This document shows, piece by piece, positions 25,740-33,381 of a stretch of DNA of 64,000 nucleotides. The stretch's first letter is position 1. Each line of letters begins with the position of its first letter. The stretch is from NCBI GenBank assembly GCA_050953365.1, contig JBMNMN010000002.1, positions 186,001 to 250,000 of the forward strand. Direction: 5' to 3'. Source of the stretch: UBA1426 sp050953365. GTDB taxonomy: Bacteria > Bacillota > Clostridia > Peptostreptococcales > Anaerovoracaceae. Below the pieces are notes generated by a model that saw only the letters and a list, made by a program, of their open reading frames with translations, ran no database searches and was not told where the DNA came from. Position numbers and translations under genes: made by a program.

Positions 25740-26387
25740 ATGAAGAGAGCCCGTACAGTGATCGGACTTCTACTCATTGTAGTTGCTCTGGCAGGACTGA
25801 TTTTCTGGGAAGTAAAGGGTAGAGAAGCCATATTGCTCGATACTGTAATCGTGGCGTCTGAAACAATTCCTGCAGGTACGGTAATCACCCGCGACCGATT
25901 GTCGCCATCCGGCGTTTTAGAGCAAAACAGGATTCAGGGGAGTCTGGACTGGGAAGCCTTGCCCAGAGTCATCGGGCAGGTAGCTATGCAGGACATTCTG
26001 AAAAATGCCCAGGTCTCTGAAAAGTATTTGGCGGACAAGGATTTCTATCTTCGCAATCATGAATCCATATTTGTAATCCATCCGGAATGGATCGCCATGC
26101 GGAGCAGTTCCATACGACGAGGAGACTGGGTGGATATTTATGAAGGGGCAGAACTGAAGAAAATAGGTACTTACAGGGTAGCTTTCGTCAAAGATGCCAA
26201 CGAAACGGAAGTCACGGACGGAGAAGGAAACTTCAAATCAAATTCCTTAGACAGGATCGCATCTACGTCCCCTGTAAGCCATATAGAGATTATCACAGAT
26301 ATAAGCGAATACAAAAAAATAGCACAAAGGGCACAAGACAGCGAGGCGGGTCTATTGCTGGTGCAGAAACAGGTGGTGGGAAGATGA
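25740..26387 (+). CDS. SAF-domain membrane protein, CpaB-like
   Basis: 215 residues with a GAAGGAGG site before ATG. One N-terminal membrane segment (VIGLLLIVVALAGLIFWEV, about residues 7-25), then an SAF-like domain (VIVASETIPAGTVITRDRLS, about 38-105). This is the architecture of CpaB/RcpC, the Flp pilus assembly protein that in diderms sits at the outer membrane secretin; in monoderms it is anchored in the cell membrane and faces the wall. It is the first of at least nine genes in one direction with overlapping ends, including CpaE-, TadA-, TadB- and TadC-like genes. Sequence match to CpaB is by architecture, not strong motif identity. Confidence 0.68.
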   Translation: MKRARTVIGLLLIVVALAGLIFWEVKGREAILLDTVIVASETIPAGTVITRDRLSPSGVLEQNRIQGSLDWEALPRVIGQVAMQDILKNAQVSEKYLADKDFYLRNHESIFVIHPEWIAMRSSSIRRGDWVDIYEGAELKKIGTYRVAFVKDANETEVTDGEGNFKSNSLDRIASTSPVSHIEIITDISEYKKIAQRAQDSEAGLLLVQKQVVGR

Positions 26388-27160
26388 GCAATATGTATGC
26401 GTTTCACGGAGCGGATGCAAAAACCGGCACTACAATGATCACACAATCAGTTGCGGAATTTATCGCGGACAACGTAAAAGATATTAAAATTATGATGATT
26501 TCCTTGCACGGCAGACCGGGTACCGAGTATGTGGATCGTGTGGGTGAATCCATAGAAGGAATAAAGCTGCATTTGAGCAACAGGTTGTTGGACCCCGGAA
26601 GAGTGATTGAGGGATGTCGAAGGTCCGATAACTTCTATATGCTGGGTGGCGTAGAAAGCATAGGACAAGTCCGGAGTTATCATCCGGATATGGCGGAATA
26701 TTTGCTGGAAAGCATGGAGAGCGAGTTTGATCTGATCCTTGCCGATACCGGAAACGAAATAGATAATGGCTTAGCGGTAGGCGCTCTTGAACGCATCGAG
26801 GAGAGATACTGTGTTATCACCCAGCAGGAATCCATACTCAGCAGATATGAGCGGATTCGACCTGTTTATGAACGGTTGGGAATCGACTTTTCATCCTATA
26901 TCGTAAATAAGTATGATATGCAGGATCCCTGTGATTTGCGCTACATCGGAGAGAGGTTGTCTATAAGTCGGGAAAGGCTTCTGAAAGTGGAAGCGTCGGG
27001 CTATGAACGACAGGCTGAATTGGATCATCGGACGCTGTTATCCTATAAAAACGAAGCATATTGTAAAGATATTCGATTGATTGCGAACCGGATTCTTGAA
27101 CATGCACAGATGGACCCCGTTCATGTGGAAAGGAAGAAAAAATGGCCGCCTTTTATCTAG
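26384..27160 (+). CDS. CpaE/MinD-like ATPase with non-standard P-loop
   Basis: 258 residues. Fold and length resemble CpaE/ParA-type ATPases: an N-terminal strand and loop (FHGADAKTGTTMITQSVAE), YMLGGVES, FDLILADTGNEIDNG (Walker B-like, the DTG segment) and YVVNK-like SSYIVNKYDM near the C-terminus. The canonical KGGxGKTT is absent; the loop reads GADAKTGTT, without the GKT lysine, as in some CpaE localisation proteins. ATGA overlap with the previous gene and a 19-base overlap with the next. Probably positions the Tad-like machine. Confidence 0.65.
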   Translation: MSNMYAFHGADAKTGTTMITQSVAEFIADNVKDIKIMMISLHGRPGTEYVDRVGESIEGIKLHLSNRLLDPGRVIEGCRRSDNFYMLGGVESIGQVRSYHPDMAEYLLESMESEFDLILADTGNEIDNGLAVGALERIEERYCVITQQESILSRYERIRPVYERLGIDFSSYIVNKYDMQDPCDLRYIGERLSISRERLLKVEASGYERQAELDHRTLLSYKNEAYCKDIRLIANRILEHAQMDPVHVERKKKWPPFI

Positions 27161-28521
27161 AGGATTATGAGCGCAAGGCCGCAAATAGGACTGTGCCTGT
27201 CATGAGTTTTGCCAAACTTTGCGAGGCAATAAAAGACGATTTTATCAAGGAATGGGACCGGGACGGAGAAGATGCGCAGGCAACGTTGGAACTGCAGAAG
27301 AAAGCCATTATCGGATACGCTAAAGAAGTGGCATTCTTTAAGGAAAAGATCAATGCAAGGCTTAAGGAATACAATGCGGACACCACATTGTGCCCTCCGT
27401 GGTACGAATCGGCAGTAGACGGTATCTACCATGAAAACTGGGGACTTGCAGGAATTGCCGAGTGGTTTTCCGAACCGTACAGGCAAAGCAGTTCCGCAAA
27501 AATAATCGGGGACAGGATTTATTTTATGCAGGATGGCCGCATGAAACTGATGCCTCAGACCATCGATAAACACAGACGGGAGCAGCTTGTCCGCGCCTTT
27601 CTATTGCTCACACCTGAGGAACGCCTGGATAAGAACTTCCATGAAATATATCTGTTGGATGGTACCCGGGTAACGATTTTTGGCGGTCAGATGACCAAGC
27701 AGGATCAGGATGTGATCGTCTTTCGAAGATATGTAGTCCCCAACTACACATTTGAGGAGCAGGCCAAAAGAGGCACCATCCCTTTGGATGCAATCGATTT
27801 GTTTAAAGCGATGGTGGATTTCGGTCCCAATATGGTGGTGGTTGGCCAGGTGCGCTCATCGAAAACCACATTTCTTTCAACTTGGCAAAGCTATGAAGAC
27901 CCCACACTTGAAGGGGTAATGGTGGAGACCGATCCGGAGATTCCGCTTCACCGTATGATGCCTAATGCGCCCATCGTTCAGCTTATTGCCGACAATGAAG
28001 ATTTAAGAAGGATATCAAAAAATTTGTTACGCAGCGATGCGGATTACTTCATTCTGGCAGAGGCCAGAGACGGGAATGCTCTTGAAACGGCTCTCAAGGT
28101 TGCAGCTAAGGGAACGAGGAGGATGAAGCTCACTTTTCATTGCAGGGATCCTCTTGATTTTCCGTATGATGTAGCTTGGGAAATCGTGAAAGCTACCGGA
28201 GGGGATTTGGAAACGACTGCCCAAAAGGTAGCGGCCAGTTTCGACTATGTCTTTCATTTTGTACAGCTTTCAAACAAAAGTCAAAAAAGATTGCGAGGAA
28301 TCTACGAACTCTCATTGGATCGTAAAACGGGAGAAATAAAAATGGTGCGCATATGCGCTTACGACTATCGAAGTGACAGTTGGCGCTGGAAATATCACAT
28401 TGGCAAAGCAAAACAGGAATCCGCCGAAGAGGAAAACAGAGAAGCTTTCAGGAGGTTTTCAAAGCAGCTCGAACTACTGGCCACAAGGTATCCTTTTAAT
28501 AGCGGGGAGGATGATGCATGA
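27142..28521 (+). CDS. TadA/CpaF-like secretion ATPase with altered Walker A
   Basis: 459 residues, a PilT/VirB11-type secretion ATPase. The N-terminal 200 residues are helical. The ATPase core shows VVVGQVRSSKTTFLSTW at the Walker A position, where the usual GxxxxGKT has Ser in place of the Gly before Lys, an acidic VETDPEIPLHR segment (Asp box region), DYFILAEARDGNALETALKVA (Walker B, compare GEVRG in TadA) and TFHCRDP (His box region). It would power pilus assembly or retraction with the TadB/C proteins encoded next. Overlaps neighbours at both ends. Confidence 0.75.
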   Translation: MAAFYLEDYERKAANRTVPVMSFAKLCEAIKDDFIKEWDRDGEDAQATLELQKKAIIGYAKEVAFFKEKINARLKEYNADTTLCPPWYESAVDGIYHENWGLAGIAEWFSEPYRQSSSAKIIGDRIYFMQDGRMKLMPQTIDKHRREQLVRAFLLLTPEERLDKNFHEIYLLDGTRVTIFGGQMTKQDQDVIVFRRYVVPNYTFEEQAKRGTIPLDAIDLFKAMVDFGPNMVVVGQVRSSKTTFLSTWQSYEDPTLEGVMVETDPEIPLHRMMPNAPIVQLIADNEDLRRISKNLLRSDADYFILAEARDGNALETALKVAAKGTRRMKLTFHCRDPLDFPYDVAWEIVKATGGDLETTAQKVAASFDYVFHFVQLSNKSQKRLRGIYELSLDRKTGEIKMVRICAYDYRSDSWRWKYHIGKAKQESAEEENREAFRRFSKQLELLATRYPFNSGEDDA

Positions 28522-29468
28522 TGAAGGCAGAGATAATGATTATTGCGATCACCCTTAGTATTTATTTCATATTGGGCATAGGAGCTTGTCTTTTGCTTGC
28601 CGGTTTCATCCGTTCCGTTTATGAAAGGGTGCGTATGGTTTGGCGGCTGCGGGCCAGACGCAGAGAAATGGAGCCGGAAAACGAGATGGCAAGACGAATG
28701 CGCCAGTCTCTTCTAACCGCCTTTGGTCATGATGTATCGCCGGCGGCGTTCCTTGCCTTTATTGCCGCTCTGTTTCTGTTTGTCTTCTATATGGGGATTC
28801 GGTCCGTGGGAATTTCCACCGCGTTGCTATTATCGGCAGTAACGGCCTCCCTTCCTTGCCTGCTGCTTTGGATACGGATAAGCAGTATTCGACGCAGAGG
28901 CAGCCATGAAGGCGAAAGGCTGGTTTCAGAGTTTCTACGGGAATACAGGATAAACAACTTCAATGTATATGAAACCATCGAGAAGGTGGTTCAGTCACCG
29001 GCGGAGATCAAGGTCACGAGAAAACTGTTGAGCAAGCTGCTATACAATCTAAGGAATACGGGAAATCCTGAGCAGATGAAGAAAGCCACGGATGACTTCG
29101 CTTACGGCATACGAACAAATTGGAGCTTGATGCTTGCCCATGATATATATATGGCTGCGGTGAAGGGGACAAATATTGCTTTGGCTGTGGAGGATATACT
29201 GATTCAGTTGCGAGAGGCGAGAACGGTGGCTGAAGAGCGAAAAAGACTCAACAGCGAAGCCATCCGGATGACGTTTTGTATGGTGCCTCTAATCTATTGT
29301 ATAACGATCCTGATGGCGGTAAGGTACTTGGATGTTCCTGTCAGAAAACTGATCCAAAATCAATTCCATACGACAGAAGGGCTTATTCTTTTTCTATTCA
29401 TCCTGTTCCTGTTTGTCGGAAACATTGCCCTTATTCAACTGGTAATCAATCAGCGTTTTGACTATTGA
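28518..29468 (+). CDS. TadB-like inner membrane platform protein
   Basis: 316 residues. N-terminal membrane helix (IIAITLSIYFILGIGACLLL), a basic cytoplasmic stretch, a paired helix near residues 75-115, a long cytoplasmic helical domain containing LLSKLLYNLRNTGNPEQM and LAVEDILIQLREARTVAEERKR, and two C-terminal helices (TFCMVPLIYCITILMA and LFLFILFLFVGNIALIQLV). This topology and the REAR-type segment match the GspF/TadB-TadC family that forms the platform for type IV-type pili. ATG overlaps the ATPase stop as ATGA. Confidence 0.7.
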   Translation: MMKAEIMIIAITLSIYFILGIGACLLLAGFIRSVYERVRMVWRLRARRREMEPENEMARRMRQSLLTAFGHDVSPAAFLAFIAALFLFVFYMGIRSVGISTALLLSAVTASLPCLLLWIRISSIRRRGSHEGERLVSEFLREYRINNFNVYETIEKVVQSPAEIKVTRKLLSKLLYNLRNTGNPEQMKKATDDFAYGIRTNWSLMLAHDIYMAAVKGTNIALAVEDILIQLREARTVAEERKRLNSEAIRMTFCMVPLIYCITILMAVRYLDVPVRKLIQNQFHTTEGLILFLFILFLFVGNIALIQLVINQRFDY

Positions 29469-29479
29469 GAGGTGTACAG

Positions 29480-30136
29480 ATGGTAACGTCAAGCCTTATT
29501 TATTACATTCTGTGCTCCATCGCCATTGCCGGTGTGATACTTCTGCAGCGGGAGCGACATCGAATGCGGTGGCTTCGCGACCGGCGCTGGCGCATGAAGC
29601 TAAATACAGTGGACTACAAAAAATTTCCTCTTGTCCGAATGGTTCTGGATGCCGCGGAAGAAAGAAAACAGGACAAAACCGATATGGAGATCTATGAGGC
29701 AATTTCATTTTTAAGAAATATTACCATACTCGGGAAAGGCGGAACTCTCAGCGCAGATGCGGTATTGGAGCAGCTGATTCTTCACAGAGGAAGTTTATCT
29801 CCGGTCTATGCAAAGACGCTGCGGCTACTTCGACAAAATCAGAAAGAGGAAGCGATTGCATATTTTTCCGATGCCGCAGGCACGGAGATCAGTAAGGATT
29901 TCGCCAGACTATTAATTCAATGGGATGAGATCGATCCGAAACAATTGCTTGAGACACTGCTATCGCATCAAAAAAATATTCGTGAAACCAGATTGACATC
30001 GCAAAAGCGTCGCGACGAAACCGTGAGTGATCTCATTTATCTGCCTGTAGTTATTAATGTGATGCTGGTGTTTATCAATTTTATTTATGTGGGCTATTTT
30101 ATCGATCAGAAAGAGATGCTGACGATATTGCTATAG
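29480..30136 (+). CDS. Short TadC-like membrane protein
   Basis: 218 residues from ATG 29480 (GAGAGGTG upstream). N-terminal helix (LIYYILCSIAIAGVILLQ), a cytoplasmic helical region (EAISFLRNITILGKGGTLSADAVLEQL), and one C-terminal hydrophobic segment (LIYLPVVINVMLVFINFIYVGYF). It occupies the TadC position after the TadB-like gene and shares a helical middle of the GspF type, but is shorter than usual TadC (about 300). Assignment rests on context and topology. Confidence 0.55.
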   Translation: MVTSSLIYYILCSIAIAGVILLQRERHRMRWLRDRRWRMKLNTVDYKKFPLVRMVLDAAEERKQDKTDMEIYEAISFLRNITILGKGGTLSADAVLEQLILHRGSLSPVYAKTLRLLRQNQKEEAIAYFSDAAGTEISKDFARLLIQWDEIDPKQLLETLLSHQKNIRETRLTSQKRRDETVSDLIYLPVVINVMLVFINFIYVGYFIDQKEMLTILL

Positions 30137-30184
30137 CAAAGCTTAATAAGGTGCATTTTTGAGTGAAAGAAAGAGAGGAAACAA

Positions 30185-30328
30185 ATGAAACAAATAATAG
30201 TACTTGTGGCTATGATTGCGCTTGGTGTGGCGGTTGCAGGATTTGTGATGGGTTTTGGCGATTCCGCGGAATCTTTGGCAAACGCATCAATAGCGGAAAT
30301 TACCTATGAGAAAATTGTAGGGGAATAA
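30185..30328 (+). CDS. Tiny N-terminally hydrophobic protein 1 (pilin-like), 47 residues
   Basis: From ATG 30185 with AAAGAGAGGAAAC upstream. Starts MKQIIVLVAMIALGVAVAG, a hydrophobic helix directly after Lys, then a short polar tail ending KIVGE. It is one of three consecutive ORFs with nearly the same first residues. Size, hydrophobic N-terminus and position after TadC resemble Flp pilin subunits, but no leader with the Gly/Glu prepilin cleavage site is visible. Too short for routine ORF calling. Confidence 0.65.
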   Translation: MKQIIVLVAMIALGVAVAGFVMGFGDSAESLANASIAEITYEKIVGE

Positions 30329-30355
30329 ATTGCTGTAAAAATTGAGGAGGATAGG

Positions 30356-30502
30356 ATGAAACAGATCATTATATTGTCGGCCATGATTGCGTTGGGGATT
30401 GTTCTCTTTAGGCTGATTTCAGGAACGGATGACGGTTCCATCCTAGGTGTGATGAAAGGAGTATGGGAGCAGGAAATTGAAATGAGGACAGGCTTGCCGT
30501 AG
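30356..30502 (+). CDS. Tiny N-terminally hydrophobic protein 2 (pilin-like), 48 residues
   Basis: From ATG 30356 with GAGGAGG upstream. Begins MKQIIILSAMIALGIVLFRL, nearly identical over the first 14 residues to the preceding small protein, and continues with an acidic to polar tail (WEQEIEMRTGLP). The repeated good ribosome binding site and conserved N-terminus argue that both small ORFs are real, and that they arose by duplication. Possibly minor or major subunits of the Tad-like machine. Confidence 0.65.
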   Translation: MKQIIILSAMIALGIVLFRLISGTDDGSILGVMKGVWEQEIEMRTGLP

Positions 30503-30516
30503 AAGGAGGGTTTGTC

Positions 30517-30939
30517 GTGAAACAGTTTATAGTTTTGACAGCCATATTGCCTCTCATGTTGGTTTTCATGGCCCAGTTTGCGCTGGAGCAAAAGAACAGC
30601 GGAGCGATGAATGCCCTGCAGCAACAGGTTTACACGGCGAAAGAGCAGGCAAAGCAGGAAGGCTGTTTTACTTCTGAAATCATAGAGGAATTAAAAAGAG
30701 GTATCAACGTCAAATTAGGTGTTCCGGAAGAGGATATCCTGATTGTCGCGACGGAAACTCCGCAGTACCGGATTAACTACTTCGATCCGGAACACAAACG
30801 AGGTCTGATCCATTACAGCGTATCCGTCCCCATAGAAAAGATAATGGCGGGAGGAAGTCTCCTGGGCATTTCTGTTGAAGGCAACAGAGGAGTCTATACG
30901 GTGGAGGGAACAACCGCAAGCGAAAAACTGCCGGATTGA
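30517..30939 (+). CDS. Pseudopilin-like protein with MKQ-type N-terminus
   Basis: 140 residues from GTG 30517 behind AGAAGGAGGG. The N-terminus MKQFIVLTAILPLMLVFMAQ is a variant of the two small proteins before it. Unlike them it has a folded-looking 115-residue C-terminal domain (EEDILIVATETPQYRINYF, HYSVSVPIEKIMAGG). A single N-terminal helix with an outward globular domain is the shape of TadE/TadF or GspH-type minor pilins. Family not recognised; function inferred from context. Confidence 0.6.
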   Translation: MKQFIVLTAILPLMLVFMAQFALEQKNSGAMNALQQQVYTAKEQAKQEGCFTSEIIEELKRGINVKLGVPEEDILIVATETPQYRINYFDPEHKRGLIHYSVSVPIEKIMAGGSLLGISVEGNRGVYTVEGTTASEKLPD

Positions 30940-30968
30940 TGACGGATACAGAAGGGAGAGCGGACGGG

Positions 30969-31403
30969 ATGAAGGTGTTTATAGTGTTTATTGCGTTGCT
31001 GATCGTAAATATGACATTTATTACGTATCAAGGCGATTTAAATCGTTACGTGCGGCTACAGACTTTCCTGAAGGCAGTTGCGGAAGAAGCGGCGGCCGGA
31101 GCGGCCCTCTATTATGACGAGGTTTCATATAGTCATGGTTCCATGGTGATTAACCGGGAAGAAAGTGAGAAGTATTTAGAGTATTTGCTCACACAGGCCG
31201 ATCAAATACTGGATCTTGAAGAGGGTGAGAGTTTGACGGCGGAAATGGAAATAATTGATGATGAGAGCGGCGCTGCGGAGGAGGGGGTTCCCCCCTCCGT
31301 GACGGTGACGCTGCGCCTCACCGTCTCAGACCTGTTCCGCCTGCCGTTCCTTTCGCGGGAACAGGTGGTCCGCAGCGCCAAATACGAACTTGCAGATTAT
31401 TAG
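30969..31403 (+). CDS. TadE-like minor pilin candidate
   Basis: 144 residues from ATG 30969 (GGGAGAGCGG upstream; the longer frame from 30936 overlaps the previous stop). N-terminal hydrophobic helix MKVFIVFIALLIVNMTFITY followed by LQTFLKAVAEEAAAGAALYYDE, the long helix with small residues seen in TadE/TadG-type proteins, and a C-terminal strand-rich part (VTVTLRLTVSDLFRLPF). Last gene of the Tad-like operon; no prepilin peptidase gene is present in the window. Confidence 0.6.
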   Translation: MKVFIVFIALLIVNMTFITYQGDLNRYVRLQTFLKAVAEEAAAGAALYYDEVSYSHGSMVINREESEKYLEYLLTQADQILDLEEGESLTAEMEIIDDESGAAEEGVPPSVTVTLRLTVSDLFRLPFLSREQVVRSAKYELADY

Positions 31404-31547
31404 CTCGAATGCTAAAATTGGACTTGTAAAATGATGCTTTCAAAAAAGTGATTGTTAAGGGTATTGAAAAGTTATAGACACCTTTACAAATTCCTTTTGC
31501 AAGTTCTATTATTAAGCATCGAACACAGAGAAAGGCATAGCATATTC

Positions 31548-32360
31548 ATGAAACGCAACCGCCTCTATGATGAATACAGCGGGATTAGAATCTGGGAACT
31601 GGATTTTGTTCGGGGCTTTTGCATCCTCCTGATGATTCTCGATCATGCCCTTTATGACCTGGCTTATATTTTTCGTCATCAATGGTTTGGCGGAAAGGAA
31701 GCGGCCGGCATCCTCTATCAATTGACACAATTTGCGGCGAAGGAGTATTTCCCTTGGCCCTTAAGGGATGTGGGATGGTGGGGCGCCGTCTTTCTCTTCG
31801 TGTTCATCTGCGGAATCAGCTGTTCTTTCAGCCACTCCAATTTCAAAAGAGGATTGCGTTTGGCCGGGGTAGCTTTGCTATTAACTCTTGTTACCTATGG
31901 TATGGACTGGTATATGGGGCAAGAGAATCAATTCACCATCCGTTTCGGCGTTCTGCATATGTTGGCCGCATCGATCCTGCTATACTGTTTGCTGCGGAAA
32001 GCCGGTCCTCTTTTTATGATGCTCCTAAGTTTCTTTGCCATTGCCGTCGGCATATATTTCTTGTATTTTCCCTTGGAAAGCGCATTGGGCTACAGCGCGA
32101 TACTTGTACGCAGCACTGCTGAATTTCATTCGGCGGATTATTTTCCGTTGCTGCCCTGGTTTGGTTTCTTTCTCGCTGGTGCTTCTCTGGGACCGCTGCT
32201 GTATAGAGAACGCCGGTCTTTCTTTCCCCGCGGCGGGAACTCTTCCCGGAAAAGGCCGATTCTCTTTGTTGGCCGCCATTCACTGATATTCTATATCCTG
32301 CATCAGCCCGTCATTTATGGGTTGCTGACCCTGGTTGGAATACTATTTGTCAATAGCTAA
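31548..32360 (+). CDS. DUF1624 family membrane protein (heparan acetyltransferase-like)
   Basis: 270 residues from ATG 31548; upstream TTG 31452 is less likely. IWELDFVRGFCILLMILDHALYDL is the conserved start of the DUF1624/HGSNAT-type acyltransferase family (R-G and H-x-x-x-D-L region). About seven membrane helices follow, with WGAVFLFVFICGISCSFSHSN and HSLIFYILHQPVIYGLL. Relatives transfer acetyl groups across membranes to sugars; the bacterial substrates are mostly unknown, cell-wall or surface glycans being plausible. Stands alone after the Tad-like operon. Confidence 0.75.
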   Translation: MKRNRLYDEYSGIRIWELDFVRGFCILLMILDHALYDLAYIFRHQWFGGKEAAGILYQLTQFAAKEYFPWPLRDVGWWGAVFLFVFICGISCSFSHSNFKRGLRLAGVALLLTLVTYGMDWYMGQENQFTIRFGVLHMLAASILLYCLLRKAGPLFMMLLSFFAIAVGIYFLYFPLESALGYSAILVRSTAEFHSADYFPLLPWFGFFLAGASLGPLLYRERRSFFPRGGNSSRKRPILFVGRHSLIFYILHQPVIYGLLTLVGILFVNS

Positions 32361-32464
32361 CGAAGGAAGAGCAGGTTTTGCTTTTATTTCAGTGATGAAA
32401 ACCGGCAGAAGATATGAACTTATTTATGAACATATTTATGAATTTATTAATTACAAATTTTTTA

Positions 32465-33005
32465 GGTCTACTAGCCTTAATTTAGCTTTGATTAAACCTT
32501 TTTTCTACTGTTGACAGCCGGATTTAAAGCCTCGTTGGCAGGTAAATAGGTCTAATATTACTGCATTGAACGTGAGATGAACCTATTATTTTGATTTTAT
32601 AGGTTTACTTGCATTTAGATTAGCTCTGATTAAACCTATTTCCTACTGTTGACAGCTGGATTTAAAGCCTCGAGGGCAGGCAAATAGGTCTAATATTACT
32701 GCATTGAACGTGAGATGAACCTATTATTTTGATTTTGTAGGTTTACTTACTTTAGATTAGCTTTGATTAAACCTATTTCCTACTGTTGACAGCTGGATTT
32801 AAAGCCTCAAGGGCAGGTAAATAGGTCTAATATTACTGCATTGAACGTGAACTAAACCTATTATTTTGATTTTATAGGCTTACTTACATTTAGATTAGCT
32901 TTGATTAAACCTATTTTCTACTGTTGAAAGCCGGATTTAAAGCCTCGAGGGCAGGTAAATAGGTCTAATATTGTCCCGTGGGGTGCGATTTGAACCTATT
33001 CCTAT
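32465..33005. repeat. Tandem array of four 137-138-bp structured repeats
   Basis: The ATTAAACC word starts at 32491, 32629, 32766 and 32904 (steps of 138, 137, 138). The full unit is recognisable four times with a few base changes each. Each unit contains AAATAGGTCTAAT and, about 85 bases later, ATTAAACCTATTT, which pair over 13 positions with one mismatch, enclosing an inner stem AACCTAT/ATAGGTT. The units therefore can form a nested hairpin or cruciform. No frame is open across units and 137 is not a multiple of three. Related degenerate copies lie at 4536-4810. Confidence 0.88.
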
Positions 33006-33044
33006 TATTGTTACTTTCCGGCAACGGAGTTTGGTCGGATAACA

Positions 33045-33112
33045 TTGGGAGGAGTAATCAATTGGGAGGAGTAATCAATTGGGAGGAGTAATCAATTGGG
33101 AGGAGTAATCAA
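33045..33112. repeat. 17-bp minisatellite, four perfect copies
   Basis: TTGGGAGGAGTAATCAA occurs four times head to tail without a mismatch, starting at 33045, 33062, 33079 and 33096. Each copy contains a Shine-Dalgarno-like GGGAGGAG but no start codon at a useful distance. It sits between the 137-bp array and the thrS promoter. Perfect identity suggests recent expansion by slippage. Confidence 0.92.
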
Positions 33113-33158
33113 TTGAAAACTCCACAACAACTTGACACCGCCAAAACGTGGGTTTTAA

Positions 33159-33186
33159 TTGACATTTCATTGGGTATGATTATAAT
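33159..33186 (+). promoter_or_regulatory. Promoter of the thrS T-box transcript
   Basis: Consensus TTGACA (33159-33164) and TATAAT (33181-33186) with a 16-base spacer, followed at once by the T-box leader. Confidence 0.8.
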
Positions 33187-33195
33187 AATATTGTA

Positions 33196-33360
33196 AAAAT
33201 AATAGCGCCAAATGCGATGAAGAGGCTACCACCTCGGAGCAGCGCCCGATGAGGGTTGCCGGCGGATCCGCGATCCGTCGTTATTTGAATGAAGAACTCG
33301 TTTGGGTGGAACCGCAGAATATGCCCCAAGCATTGTATTTACAATTGCTTGGTTTTTTAA
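33196..33360 (+). promoter_or_regulatory. T-box riboswitch (threonine) of thrS
   Basis: The core GGGTGGAACCGC (33304-33315) matches the T-box sequence. TTGGG before the bulge can pair with CCCAA at 33325-33329 to form the antiterminator. Alternatively CCAAGCA with the following TTGTA pairs with TACAA and TGCTTGG, ending at 33352 before TTTTTT, to form the terminator; the two share CCAAG and exclude each other. A candidate Thr specifier ACC (33228-33230, repeated at 33231-33233) lies in the loop of GAGG/CCTC. Uncharged tRNA-Thr would stabilise the antiterminator and allow thrS transcription. The stem I architecture looks shorter than classic T-boxes; the specifier assignment is tentative. Confidence 0.82.
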
Positions 33361-33381
33361 TTTATTTGTGTTGTATTTGGT

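Noticed and set aside
32395..32514. Tyr-containing 39-codon frame (MKTGRRYELIYEHIYEF...) as a second leader peptide
   Set aside because: The frame runs into the 137-bp repeat, is dominated by a TTTATGAA simple repeat, and no terminator or amino acid operon follows directly.
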